64,000 nucleotides of DNA from contig NZ_QFOB01000007.1 in the NCBI RefSeq assembly GCF_003248515.1, positions 122,394 through 186,393 of the forward strand, written 5' to 3'. The notes beneath the pieces were generated by a model. The model was not told the origin of the DNA, did no database searches, and worked only from the letters and a program-made list of their open reading frames with translations. Within the stretch, counting starts at the first letter, position 1. Each line of letters starts with the position of its first letter. Below, one piece after another: positions 1 to 9,082 of this stretch. Source of the stretch: Sphingomonas sp. Lineage in GTDB: Bacteria > Pseudomonadota > Alphaproteobacteria > Sphingomonadales > Sphingomonadaceae. Position numbers and translations under genes: made by a program.

Positions 1-1547
1 ATGATCGGCACGCTATCGTCCACCAGCGCGATCGGCCCGTGCTTCATCTCGCCGGCGGCATAGCCTTCGGCGTGGATATAGCTGATTTCCTTGAGCTTCA
101 GCGCGCCTTCCAGCGCCAGCGGATAATCCGGCCCGCGCCCCAGATACAGCACGTCGCGCGCGGCCGCGATCACGCCCGCCATCTCCTGGATCGCCTCGTC
201 ATAAGCCAGCGCGCCGTTGAGCGAGGCCGGCGCCTCGGACAGGTGGCGGACGATGCCGCGCTCCTCGGCCGGGGAAAGCCGCCCCTTCGCCTTGGCGAGA
301 TTGGCCGCCAGCGCCGCCAGCACCGCGAGCTGGCAGGTGAAGGCCTTGGTGGAAGCGACGCCGATTTCCGGCCCGGCATGGGTTGGCAGCAGCAGATCCG
401 CCTCGCGCGCCATTGTGGAAGTCGGCACGTTCACGACGACCGCGATCTTCTGCCCCTCGGCGCGGGCATGGCGCAGCGCCGCCAGCGTATCCGCCGTCTC
501 GCCCGACTGGCTGATGAAGAGCGCCAGCCCGCCTTCTTCCAGCACGGGTTCGCGATAGCGGAACTCGCTCGCCACATCGATGTCGACGGGCACGCGCGCG
601 AATTGCTCGAACCAGTATTTGGCGACGAGGCCGGCATAATAGCTCGTCCCGCAGGCAACGATCGTCACGCGGCGGATCGCGCCCAGATCGAAATCCTCGA
701 CCGGCACCGGCGCCAGCTCGCCATCCAGCCGGCGCAGATAGGTGCGCAGCGTCTGCGCGACGACGATCGGCTGCTCGTAAATCTCCTTCAGCATGAAGTG
801 GCGATGATTGCCCTTGGAGATGGCGATGTCCGTCGCGCCGGAAACGACGATCGGCCGCTCGACCGGCTGGTCGTCCCTGTCGAACACCTGCGCACCATCA
901 CGCGTGATGACGACCCAGTCGCCCTCCTCCAGATAGGAGATGCGCTGCGTGAGCGGCGCCAGCGCCAGCGCATCGGAGCCGAGATAGGTCTCGTCCTCGC
1001 CATAACCGACGACGAGCGGCGAGCCGAGGCGCGCGCCGATCAGCAGATCGGGATGCTCGCGAAACAGGATCGCCAGCGCGAAGGCGCCGTGCAGTCGCTT
1101 GAGCACCTGTGCCACGGCGGAGGCGGGCGCGTCCCCCGCCTCGATCCGTTCGGACACGAGATGGGCGACCACCTCCGTATCGGTCTGCGAAGTGAAGGTG
1201 CGGCCGCGCGCCTGCAATTCATCGCGCAGCGCCTTGAAATTCTCGATGATGCCGTTGTGGACGACGGCGACTTCGCCCGTGGCATGGGGGTGCGCATTAT
1301 CCTCGGTCGGCGCGCCATGCGTGGCCCAGCGCGTATGGGCGATGCCGGTCTTTCCGGGCATGGGCTGCGCGGCGAGCACGCCCGCGAGATTATCGAGCTT
1401 GCCGGGGGCGCGGCGGCGATCGATCAGGCCATCATGATCGGTGGCGATGCCGGCCGAGTCATAGCCGCGATATTCGAGCCGCCGCAGCCCTTCGAGCAGG
1501 CGCCCGCAGACATCTTCCTTGCCGACGATCCCGATGATTCCGCACAT
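1..1547 (-). CDS. glmS: Glutamine--fructose-6-phosphate aminotransferase (isomerizing), 3'-truncated by window edge
   Basis: GlmS makes glucosamine-6-phosphate from fructose-6-phosphate and glutamine, the first step towards UDP-GlcNAc for peptidoglycan and LPS. The reverse strand opens with ATG-TGC-GGA, giving MCGIIGIVG, so the nucleophilic Cys of the class II glutaminase domain follows the initiator Met. The motifs HTRWATHG and HNGIIEN follow in the glutaminase half. Two SIS sugar-isomerase domains come next, with CGTSYYAG, SQSGETADT and STKAFTCQ visible. The frame stays open for 515 codons to the left edge, against about 607 in the family, so roughly the last 90 residues lie outside. glmU, the next enzyme of the pathway, is 5.5 kb away on the same strand. 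Identification is very secure. Confidence 0.97.
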   Translation of the reverse strand, partial: MCGIIGIVGKEDVCGRLLEGLRRLEYRGYDSAGIATDHDGLIDRRRAPGKLDNLAGVLAAQPMPGKTGIAHTRWATHGAPTEDNAHPHATGEVAVVHNGIIENFKALRDELQARGRTFTSQTDTEVVAHLVSERIEAGDAPASAVAQVLKRLHGAFALAILFREHPDLLIGARLGSPLVVGYGEDETYLGSDALALAPLTQRISYLEEGDWVVITRDGAQVFDRDDQPVERPIVVSGATDIAISKGNHRHFMLKEIYEQPIVVAQTLRTYLRRLDGELAPVPVEDFDLGAIRRVTIVACGTSYYAGLVAKYWFEQFARVPVDIDVASEFRYREPVLEEGGLALFISQSGETADTLAALRHARAEGQKIAVVVNVPTSTMAREADLLLPTHAGPEIGVASTKAFTCQLAVLAALAANLAKAKGRLSPAEERGIVRHLSEAPASLNGALAYDEAIQEMAGVIAAARDVLYLGRGPDYPLALEGALKLKEISYIHAEGYAAGEMKHGPIALVDDSVPI

Positions 1548-1627
1548 TCGATTCCGAGCCCCAAAAGGTGATGCGACGGCGCAAAGCGCGCGTGCGGTTT
1601 ACACGAAGCTGAACGGCGCGCGAGCCG

Positions 1628-1667
1628 TGATCCGAGCGTTAACGCTCCGCGCTTCGCGTTCGGATCA
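1628..1667. repeat. Nested palindromes between glmS and the helicase gene
   Basis: An outer inverted repeat TGATCCGA (1628-1635) / TCGGATCA (1660-1667) encloses a perfect 14-bp palindrome GAGCGTTAACGCTC (1634-1647). It lies in the 210-bp divergent gap, about 80 bp before the glmS start and about 90 bp before the helicase start. It could be an operator or a transcribed hairpin; no T-tract follows on either strand, so it is not a typical terminator. Confidence 0.5.
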
Positions 1668-1758
1668 TTATGTGGCATAAGGGTTCGTCGCGGGCTGCGG
1701 GATGCGCTCGCTCTCCCACGCTTGCAGCGTCTGTTGACGCACCCAATTCAGGACGATC

Positions 1759-3477
1759 ATGCCTTTTTCTTCTCTTCCGGCGCTTCTGGGCGAGGCGCTC
1801 GCCGCGCGTGGCTATGAAGCCCCCACCCCCGTTCAGGCCGCTGTTCTAGAGCCTGAGGCGCTCGGCCGCGACCTCATCGTTTCCGCCCAGACCGGTTCCG
1901 GCAAGACGGTGGCCTTCGGCCTCGCCTTCGCCGAGCAACTGCTGATCGATGGCCAGCTTCCCCCGCCGCAGACGCCGCTCGCCCTCGTCATCGCGCCGAC
2001 GCGCGAACTGGCCTTGCAGGTGAGCCGCGAACTGATGTGGCTCTATGGCGCGGCCCGCGCGCGGGTGGCCACCTGCGTCGGCGGCATGGACGCCTCCAAG
2101 GAGCGCCGCACGCTGAGCCACGGCGCGCATATCGTGGTCGGCACGCCGGGCCGCCTGCGCGATCATGTGGAGCGCGGCGCGCTCGATCTTTCCGCGCTGC
2201 GCGTCGCCGTGCTCGACGAGGCGGACGAGATGCTCGACATGGGCTTCCGCGAGGATCTGGAGGAAATTCTCGACGCGACGCCGCCCGAGCGCCGCACGTT
2301 GCTGTTCTCCGCGACGATGGCCAAGCCCATCGTCCAGCTCGCCAAGCGCTATCAGAAGGATGCGCTGCGCATCACCACGGTGGGCGAGGATCGCGGCCAT
2401 GGCGACATCACCTATCAGGCGGTGACGGTCGCGCCCTCCGATATCGAACATGCCGTGATCAACCTGCTGCGCTTCCATGAGGCGGAGACGGCGATCCTGT
2501 TCTGCGCCACGCGTGACAATGTGCGCCATCTTCACGCCACGCTCGTCGAGCGCGGCTTCTCCGCCGTGGCGCTTTCGGGCGAGCATAGCCAGTCCGAGCG
2601 CAATCATGCGCTGCAGGCGCTGCGCGATCGCCGCGCCCGCGTCTGCGTCGCAACCGACGTCGCCGCGCGCGGCATCGATCTGCCCTCGCTCAGCCTCGTC
2701 ATCCATGTCGAGCTTCCCCGCGATGCCGAGACGCTCCAGCATCGCTCGGGCCGCACCGGCCGCGCGGGCAAGAAGGGTACGGCCGTGCTGATCGTGCCCT
2801 ATCCGCGCCGTCGCCGCGTGGAGCAGGTGCTGAAGGGCGCTCGCATCAATGCGGAGTGGATCTCGGCGCCCACGCCGGAGGATATCCGCAAGAATGATCG
2901 CGAACGGCTGATTACGGCGATGCTGGAGCCCGTGGAATTCGACGAGGAGGATCGCGCGCTCGCCGAACGCCTGATGGCCGAGAAATCGCCCGAGGATATC
3001 GCCGCGCTCGTCGTGCGCGCGCACCGCGCCGCTATGCCGCAGCCCGAGGAACTGACCGAGAATACGCCGGAGGCGCGCCGCGCGGCGCAGGCGGATCGCC
3101 ATCGCCCCGGCTTCGACGATACGGTGTGGTTCCGCATGGATGTGGGCCGGCGCCAGAATGCCGATCCGCGCTGGATCCTCCCGCTGCTGTGCCGGCGCGG
3201 GCACATCACGAAGAATGAGGTGGGCGCGATCCGGATCCTGCCGGGCGAGACCTGGTTTCAGGTGCCGAGCGCGATTTCCGGCAAGTTCGCCGCCGCGCTC
3301 GCCCGCACCGCCGATCCGCGCGGTGAGGATGAAAGCGGCATCCGGATCGAACGCGCGCCGGGCGAGCCGCCGGCGATGGGCCGACGCCCCCATGGTGCCC
3401 CCGGCGGTCAGGGCGGCCCCCGCGCCTCTCATGGCCGCCCTCCGCGGCCGGGCCACCGGGGTCAGCGACCGGCCTGA
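1759..3477 (+). CDS. DEAD-box ATP-dependent RNA helicase with DbpA-type C-terminal domain
   Basis: This is a 572-residue RNA helicase that would remodel structured RNA, probably in ribosome assembly. The Q-motif region (APTPVQAAVL) is followed by Walker A AQTGSGKT near residue 50, APTRELALQ, the DEAD box in VLDEADEMLDMGF, motif III SAT in LLFSATMAK, and in the second RecA lobe ATDVAARGID and HRSGRTGRAG. After about residue 440 comes a region matching DbpA-family RNA-binding domains (GRRQNADPRWILPLLCRRGHITKNEVGAI). The tail is a Gly/Pro/Arg-rich basic segment of about 40 residues. An AGGAC Shine-Dalgarno-like element lies 5 nt before the ATG. The gene stands alone, divergent from glmS. The DEAD family is certain; the exact paralogue is not. 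Confidence 0.93.
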   Translation: MPFSSLPALLGEALAARGYEAPTPVQAAVLEPEALGRDLIVSAQTGSGKTVAFGLAFAEQLLIDGQLPPPQTPLALVIAPTRELALQVSRELMWLYGAARARVATCVGGMDASKERRTLSHGAHIVVGTPGRLRDHVERGALDLSALRVAVLDEADEMLDMGFREDLEEILDATPPERRTLLFSATMAKPIVQLAKRYQKDALRITTVGEDRGHGDITYQAVTVAPSDIEHAVINLLRFHEAETAILFCATRDNVRHLHATLVERGFSAVALSGEHSQSERNHALQALRDRRARVCVATDVAARGIDLPSLSLVIHVELPRDAETLQHRSGRTGRAGKKGTAVLIVPYPRRRRVEQVLKGARINAEWISAPTPEDIRKNDRERLITAMLEPVEFDEEDRALAERLMAEKSPEDIAALVVRAHRAAMPQPEELTENTPEARRAAQADRHRPGFDDTVWFRMDVGRRQNADPRWILPLLCRRGHITKNEVGAIRILPGETWFQVPSAISGKFAAALARTADPRGEDESGIRIERAPGEPPAMGRRPHGAPGGQGGPRASHGRPPRPGHRGQRPA

Positions 3478-3668
3478 TCGCTCCGGCCAGGGGGCACCGG
3501 CCGATTCGGTCATGCCCCAGCCGCGCCGGCGATGCCCTCCCGTCCCACTCCAGCCGATAAGCCCCGAAGATTCCCCGAAAATCCGCAGCGCTCGCGACCA
3601 GCCTTTGGTCGAACTCCTTTTTTATTAATTTATAAGGGTTTGACTGGAGATACTCACAGGCGGATACG

Positions 3669-6401
3669 GTGCGCCGCATTGTATTGCGGACGGCTGTGCC
3701 GAACCCGGCCGGGGGTGTTTTCCCGGGCGGCCAGCAGAAGGCGGAGTACGGTATCGTGGGTGGGGCCAATGCACGCCGGTTGAAAGGCCCGGACGGCCCA
3801 TCGTCCGATACGCCATCTTCGGCAGCAAGCTCGCCTCACGAACTCGTCGCGGAGCTCTGCGCGGCGCTGGCCGGCTGGCCACAGGTGCCGATGGACGGCC
3901 GCGTCAATCGTGCTCGCCCCGCCCCCTTCCTGAACCTGAACGCCGTGCTCAGTCAGGCGCGGATCGGCATCCTGCACCGCGATCTGGATTTGCGCGTGCT
4001 GATGGTGAACGATCATTATTGCGAGCTGGTCGGTCGCTCCGTCGAGGATCTCGACGGGTTGCCGGCGGAAGAATTCACGCACCCGGAGGATCGCGCGCAC
4101 AGCGCCGCCCTCTTTCGCGAGCGGATCGCCAACGGCGAGCCCTACCGCGTCGAGAAGCGCTATATCCGGCCGGATGGCTCGGCCATCTGGTGCTCCGTCG
4201 ATGTCTCCTTCCTGCGCGATGAACTGGGCCAGACGGTCTCCACCATCTCCGTCGCGCGCGACATCACCGTCCGCCGCGCGGCAGAACTGGAGTTGCGCGA
4301 GAGCGAGGAGCATTATCGCTATACGGTGGAACTCGCCCCGCAGATCACGTGGACCGCGACGCCCACGGGCATGATCGAGGAAGTCAGCCCGCGCTGGGCC
4401 ACAACGACCGGGGCCGATCCCGCCGATGCGCTCGGCTTCGGCTGGCTCGATCGGGTTCACCCCGATGACGTGCGCCCGACAATCACCCAATGGGAGAGCG
4501 CGCTCGTCTCGGGCGATCCGGCGGACGTGGAATATCGCCTGCGGACGGCGGATGGCGATCGCTGGTTTCGGGCCAGGGCGACAGCACGGCGGAACGAAAG
4601 TGGCGCCATCATCCGCTGGTATGGCACGCTGGAGGACATTCACGATCGCCGGGTGGCGGAAAACGCGCTGCGCGAAAGCGAGGAACGCTTCCGCCTAGCA
4701 GCGGAGGCTTCCGGCCTTGGCGTGTGGGATTATGATGCGGTGCGCGGCCGCCGCGAATGGTCACGCGAGCTGAAGCAGATGCTGGGCCTGCCCGAGGCGG
4801 CAGCCGCCGAATTGCGGACGGCGCTGGACCTCATCGTTCCCGAAGACCGCCACATGCTGGTGGATCTGATCCAGGCGGTGGAGGTGGGCGACGGCACCCA
4901 TCGTTTCGATACGACGATCCGCATCCATCGCGCCGATACGGGAGCCCTTCGGTGGATGCGCACCAACGGCTGGCGCATCCAGGCACCATCCGGCCGGCTC
5001 GACCGCATCCTCGTGACGGTGCGTGACGTGACGGAAGAGCGCACGGTGGAGGAGCGCATCCGCTGGACGGCGACGCACGATGCGCTGACCGGCCTGCCCA
5101 ACCGCGCCTCCTTCACCGATCAGCTTGAGATGGCGATCGGCATCGCCCACGCCACGGATGCGAGCCTCTCCCTGGCGCTGTTCGACGTCGATCATCTCAA
5201 GACGACGAACGATACGATCGGCCATGATGCGGGCGATCACCTGCTGTGCACCTTCGCCGATCGCCTGCGCGAAACGCTACCGGAGGGATCGATCCTCGGC
5301 CGGCTTGGTGGGGACGAATTCGCGGCGCTCATCCATTCATCGGATGAAGAAACGATTGTAGAAGGCATTGGCAGTGCATTGAAATCACTGCACGAACCCT
5401 TCTCATTCGATAGCCACACGCTGGATTGCGCAGCAACAGCCGGCGCATCGATCTTTCCCCAGCATGGCGGCACGGCGACCGATCTGCTCAAATCGGCGGA
5501 CATGGCGCTGTATGCCGGCAAGGCGGCCTCGCGCGGCGCCCTCTCCGTCTTCCGCTCGGAGATGCGCGCCGATGTCCAGCGACGCTCGTCGATGCTCGGG
5601 CTTGCCCGCGTCGTCGCGCGCGAGAACCGGATCATTCCCTTCTATCAGCCCAAGATCTCGCTGACGGACGGACGCATCACCGGATTCGAGGCCCTGCTGC
5701 GCTGGCGGCACGATCTGAAGGGCATTCAGCCCCCTTCCACCATCGCCGCCGCCTTCGAGGATTTCGACATCGCGATCCAGATGGGCGAGCGGATGCTGGA
5801 AAATATCCTGCGCGACATGCGAAGCTGGCTGGATCGCGGCATCGATTTCGGCCGCATCGCCTTCAATCTCTCGCCGGCCGAGGTGCGTCACGAAAATCTG
5901 GTGCCCCGGATCATGGACAAGCTGGCCCATGCCGGCATACCGCCCGAACGCTTCGAGCTGGAGGTGACCGAGACGGTCTTTCTCGGCCGCAGCGCGCATG
6001 ACGTGGCCAGCACGCTGGAAGCCTTCCACCGCAAGGGGGTCCGCATCGCGCTGGACGATTTCGGCACCGGCTTCGCCTCGCTCACGCATCTCCAGGCCTT
6101 CCCCGTCGACGTCATCAAGATCGATCGCAGCTTCATATCGAATCTGAGCGAAGGATCGGGCGATGCCGCGATCGTGGATGCCGTGCTCGGCCTGGGCCGG
6201 CGGCTGGGCATGGAGGTGGTGGCCGAAGGCGTGGAGACGCAGGCGCAGGCCGATTATCTGCTGCGGCAGGGCTGCGATCAGGGCCAGGGCTATCTGTTCG
6301 GGCGCCCCATGCCGATGGAGGAGGCCGAGGCGATGCTGCGCAGCTGCCCGATCAGCGCGCCGATCGCCAGATCGATATCCCATAGGTCTGCACCGAACTG
6401 A
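3669..6401 (+). CDS. PAS-PAS-PAS-GGDEF-EAL cyclic-di-GMP turnover protein
   Basis: A 910-residue signalling protein without obvious transmembrane segments. Three PAS/PAC units can be followed (about residues 90-200, 210-330 and 335-455), separated by the repeated linker RESEEHYR / RESEERFR. A GGDEF domain follows with an intact RLGGDEFAAL motif near residue 545. A C-terminal EAL domain has GFEALLRWRHD, NLSPAEV, ETVF, ALDDFGTG, IKIDRSF and EGVET all present, so both synthase and phosphodiesterase active sites look competent. The GTG start is preceded by AGGCGG. The first 80 residues are poorly conserved in appearance, so translation could begin later. Its 3' end overlaps the convergent methyltransferase gene by 50 bp. 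The ligand of the PAS domains cannot be read from the sequence. Confidence 0.93.
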   Translation: MRRIVLRTAVPNPAGGVFPGGQQKAEYGIVGGANARRLKGPDGPSSDTPSSAASSPHELVAELCAALAGWPQVPMDGRVNRARPAPFLNLNAVLSQARIGILHRDLDLRVLMVNDHYCELVGRSVEDLDGLPAEEFTHPEDRAHSAALFRERIANGEPYRVEKRYIRPDGSAIWCSVDVSFLRDELGQTVSTISVARDITVRRAAELELRESEEHYRYTVELAPQITWTATPTGMIEEVSPRWATTTGADPADALGFGWLDRVHPDDVRPTITQWESALVSGDPADVEYRLRTADGDRWFRARATARRNESGAIIRWYGTLEDIHDRRVAENALRESEERFRLAAEASGLGVWDYDAVRGRREWSRELKQMLGLPEAAAAELRTALDLIVPEDRHMLVDLIQAVEVGDGTHRFDTTIRIHRADTGALRWMRTNGWRIQAPSGRLDRILVTVRDVTEERTVEERIRWTATHDALTGLPNRASFTDQLEMAIGIAHATDASLSLALFDVDHLKTTNDTIGHDAGDHLLCTFADRLRETLPEGSILGRLGGDEFAALIHSSDEETIVEGIGSALKSLHEPFSFDSHTLDCAATAGASIFPQHGGTATDLLKSADMALYAGKAASRGALSVFRSEMRADVQRRSSMLGLARVVARENRIIPFYQPKISLTDGRITGFEALLRWRHDLKGIQPPSTIAAAFEDFDIAIQMGERMLENILRDMRSWLDRGIDFGRIAFNLSPAEVRHENLVPRIMDKLAHAGIPPERFELEVTETVFLGRSAHDVASTLEAFHRKGVRIALDDFGTGFASLTHLQAFPVDVIKIDRSFISNLSEGSGDAAIVDAVLGLGRRLGMEVVAEGVETQAQADYLLRQGCDQGQGYLFGRPMPMEEAEAMLRSCPISAPIARSISHRSAPN

Positions 6402-7002
6402 ACCGTTCGGGCTCCGCCGGGATCGTCCGCACCCGATCGAGCCAGCCGCTGGCCGCCAGCACATCATCGAACACCGGATTGGCATAGACGATCCGCAGCG
6501 GGCGGCCGGGAGGTGCCGCTTCCCGCGCCGCACGGATGTTGGCGATCACCTGCGCCAGGATCTGCGCGCTCAGCGCGTGGAAGAAATAGAGCAGGCTGGT
6601 ATCGCCCAGCGGATGATCGAGCGCATTGGCCTCGACGATGCGGATATCGCGATCGAGCAGCCGGCTGCGCCTGCGATTGGCCTCCGCAGCGCGCGCCAGT
6701 TCCGGCACCAGTTCCACGCCCACCGCCCGACCCGCCCCGGCATGGGCGGCGGCGAACAGCGCGCGCCCCAGCCCGCAGCCAAGATCGGTGAAGACATCCT
6801 CCGGGGACAATTCGGCCGCCGCCAGCCCCGCGAAGATCTGCGCATAGGACAGGGGCTGATAATGGGAGGCCCAGTCCGCCGTGCCCCATTCGCCCGATCC
6901 GCCATGATAGCCGAACGTCTTCACGCCCAGCCGCCGATCCCACCATTCATCGCGCGGCTGCGTGAGCCGGGCCTTCAGTTCATGGCCGCGCAGCACGCTC
7001 AT
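6352..7002 (-). CDS. SAM-dependent methyltransferase, class I, DOT1-like fold
   Basis: A 216-residue soluble protein with the SAM-binding glycine motif DLGCGLGRALFAAA near residues 70-85 and an acidic residue ending the second strand (GVELVPEL). The spacing resembles the DOT1-like class of small bacterial class I methyltransferases. It starts inside the end of glmU through an ATGA overlap, so the two are translationally coupled, and it overlaps the convergent GGDEF-EAL gene at its 3' end. The substrate is unknown; coupling to glmU is suggestive of envelope metabolism but does not prove it. Confidence 0.8.
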   Translation of the reverse strand: MSVLRGHELKARLTQPRDEWWDRRLGVKTFGYHGGSGEWGTADWASHYQPLSYAQIFAGLAAAELSPEDVFTDLGCGLGRALFAAAHAGAGRAVGVELVPELARAAEANRRRSRLLDRDIRIVEANALDHPLGDTSLLYFFHALSAQILAQVIANIRAAREAAPPGRPLRIVYANPVFDDVLAASGWLDRVRTIPAEPERFSSVQTYGISIWRSAR

Positions 7003-8354
7003 TTCGCGCGCTCGGCGCGCTTCTTCTCGCGGAAGCGCGCGGCCCAGCCGGGCCGGTCCTCCTGCGATCCGCGCGCCACCGCCAGCGCATCGGCGGCCAC
7101 ATCCCGCGTCACCACCGATCCCGCCGCCACGATCGCACCCGCGCCGATCGCCACGGGTGCCACCAGCGCGCTGTTCGATCCGATGAAGGCCCCCTCCCCG
7201 ATCCGCGTGGTATATTTGCCGAAGCCGTCATAATTGCAGGTGATCGTGCCGGCGCCGATATTGCTGCCCGCGCCGATATCCGCATCGCCCAGATAGGTGA
7301 GGTGATTGGCCTTCGCCCCCTTGCCGAGCCGCGCCTTCTTCAGCTCCACGAAATTGCCGACATGCGCCTCCTCGCCCACCTCGGCACCGGGGCGCAGGCG
7401 CGCATAGGGGCCGATGATCGCGCCGCGCGCCACGCTCGCCCCCTCGATATGGCTGAAGGCATGGATGGTCACGCCATCCGCGATCGTGGCGCCCGGGCCG
7501 AACACCACGTTCGGCGCGATCGTCACGTCGCGGCCCACGATCGTATCCCAGGCGAGCCACACCGTTTCGGGCGCGATCAGGGTGGCGCCGTCCGCCATCA
7601 CGCGATCACGCGCGCGGCGCTGCCAGATCGCCTCGACGGAGGCGAGCTCCGCCCGGCTGTTCACGCCCGCCACCTCATCTGCCTCCGCCTCGATCACGGC
7701 CGAGGCGCGGCCGTCGGCGGCCGCGAGCATGACGATATCGGGCAGATAATATTCGCCCGCCGCATTGGCATTGCCCACGCGGGCGAGAAGCGGCCAGAGA
7801 TCGGCGGCGCGCGCCGCCATCAGTCCGCTGTTGCACAGGGTTTCGGCGCGTTCCCCGGGGCTTGCGTCCTTATGTTCCACCATCTTCACGATATGATCGC
7901 CTTGGGCGATGATGCGGCCGTAGCTGAGCGTATCGGCGGGGCGGAAGCCGAGCACGACGATCGCCGGCCGATCGGGCGCGTTGAGCCGATCGATCATGCG
8001 GGCCATGGTTTCGGCCGAAACGAGCGGCACATCGCCATAGAGGATCAGAACGTCACCCGCGAAGCCGGCGAGCGCGCCCTGCGCCTGTAGCACGGCATGC
8101 GCGGTGCCGAGCTGTTCGGCCTGCACTGCCACGGCCAGTCCCAGCGGCGCGGCAAAGCCTTCCACCTGCTCCCGCCCGGCGCCCGCGACGATCACCGTGC
8201 GTTCCGCACCGAGGCTCGCCACCTTGTCCGTCAGGTGGCCCAGCATCGGCTTGCCCGCAATCGGGTGCAGCACCTTGTGGAGATCGGATTTCATGCGCGT
8301 GCCCTTGCCTGCGGCGAGGACGATGGCAGCGAGCGGCGGGCGCTTTTCGGTCAT
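6999..8354 (-). CDS. glmU: Bifunctional UDP-N-acetylglucosamine pyrophosphorylase / glucosamine-1-phosphate N-acetyltransferase
   Basis: GlmU acetylates glucosamine-1-phosphate and transfers UMP to give UDP-GlcNAc in the cytoplasm. The N-terminal Rossmann-like domain carries the nucleotidyltransferase signature LAAGKGTRMKSDLHKVLHP, then QLGTAHAV and LYGDVPL. The C-terminal half shows hexapeptide left-handed beta-helix repeats (VVFGPGATIADGVTIHAFSHIEGA, shortened here), then NFVELKKA, NHLTYLGDADIG and CNYDG. With the ATG at 8354 it is 451 residues, the normal family length; an in-frame ATG at 8372 would add six residues. The start lies only 60 bp from the divergent gph start, so the promoters must overlap. 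Confidence 0.97.
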   Translation of the reverse strand: MTEKRPPLAAIVLAAGKGTRMKSDLHKVLHPIAGKPMLGHLTDKVASLGAERTVIVAGAGREQVEGFAAPLGLAVAVQAEQLGTAHAVLQAQGALAGFAGDVLILYGDVPLVSAETMARMIDRLNAPDRPAIVVLGFRPADTLSYGRIIAQGDHIVKMVEHKDASPGERAETLCNSGLMAARAADLWPLLARVGNANAAGEYYLPDIVMLAAADGRASAVIEAEADEVAGVNSRAELASVEAIWQRRARDRVMADGATLIAPETVWLAWDTIVGRDVTIAPNVVFGPGATIADGVTIHAFSHIEGASVARGAIIGPYARLRPGAEVGEEAHVGNFVELKKARLGKGAKANHLTYLGDADIGAGSNIGAGTITCNYDGFGKYTTRIGEGAFIGSNSALVAPVAIGAGAIVAAGSVVTRDVAADALAVARGSQEDRPGWAARFREKKRAERAK

Positions 8355-8413
8355 GGCCGGCTCCTCTGCCATGTTCCGCTTGCGCGCGCCACTCGGGCCG
8401 CTAGTCGACGGGC

Positions 8414-9082
8414 ATGATCGCTTTTCCCTTCGATGTCGTCGCCTTCGATCTGGATGGCACACTGGCCGATACCGCCCCGGATCTGACCGCCGCGCTCAAT
8501 CACACGCTGGAGAGGCTGGGCTTTCCAATCGTGCCGGCCGAAGATGTGCGCCACATGGTGGGCCATGGCGCGAAGGCCCTGCTGCGCAAGGGGCTGATCG
8601 CGGCGGGCGTGGAGGATGAGGCGCTGGTGGAGCGCGGTTTCCCCATCTTCCTGGAACATTATGAGGCGCATATCGCGGATGAAAGCTTCGCCTTTCCGGG
8701 CTGCGAGGCGACGCTGGACAGGCTGGCCGCGCGCGGCGTGGCGCTCGCCATCTGCACCAACAAGCTGGAAAGCCTGGCCCGGCGCTTCGTGAAGGAGATT
8801 GGTTGGGATCGTCGCTTCGCTGTCATAATCGGCGGCGATACGGTGGGGGTGAGCAAGCCCGATCCCGCCCCCCTTCTCGCCGCGATCGCGCGTGCCGGCG
8901 GCGGGCGCGCCGCCTTCGTGGGTGACAGCATCACCGATACGACGACCGCCCTTGCCGCCGCCATACCCTGCGTCGCGCTCTCCTTCGGTTTTCATGACCG
9001 CCCACCCACGGAGCTGGGTGCGGATGTGCTGATCGATCATTATGACGAGCTGATCCCCGCGCTGGAGCGCCTGGGAGGCTGA
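8414..9082 (+). CDS. gph: Phosphoglycolate phosphatase, HAD superfamily
   Basis: A 222-residue HAD hydrolase of the Gph/PGPase type, which removes phosphate from 2-phosphoglycolate formed in DNA repair or oxygenase side reactions. HAD motif I is FDLDGTLADT (nucleophile Asp near residue 11), motif II ICTNK, motif III Lys in SKPDPAP, and motif IV FVGDSITDT. The helical cap domain lies between motifs I and II. It overlaps the next gene by one base (TGATG), so it heads the phoR-phoU-phoB run by coupling. Related small-molecule phosphatases are a possible alternative. Confidence 0.9.
   Translation: MIAFPFDVVAFDLDGTLADTAPDLTAALNHTLERLGFPIVPAEDVRHMVGHGAKALLRKGLIAAGVEDEALVERGFPIFLEHYEAHIADESFAFPGCEATLDRLAARGVALAICTNKLESLARRFVKEIGWDRRFAVIIGGDTVGVSKPDPAPLLAAIARAGGGRAAFVGDSITDTTTALAAAIPCVALSFGFHDRPPTELGADVLIDHYDELIPALERLGG

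Noticed and set aside
39..1571. A 510-codon open frame on the forward strand opposite glmS
   Set aside because: Its product is Arg/Ala/Gly/Asp-rich with no motif, while the reverse strand encodes unmistakable GlmS. It is a high-GC antisense shadow.
1846..3513. A 555-codon frame opposite the helicase gene
   Set aside because: The forward frame has every DEAD-box motif. The reverse product is low-complexity and resembles nothing.
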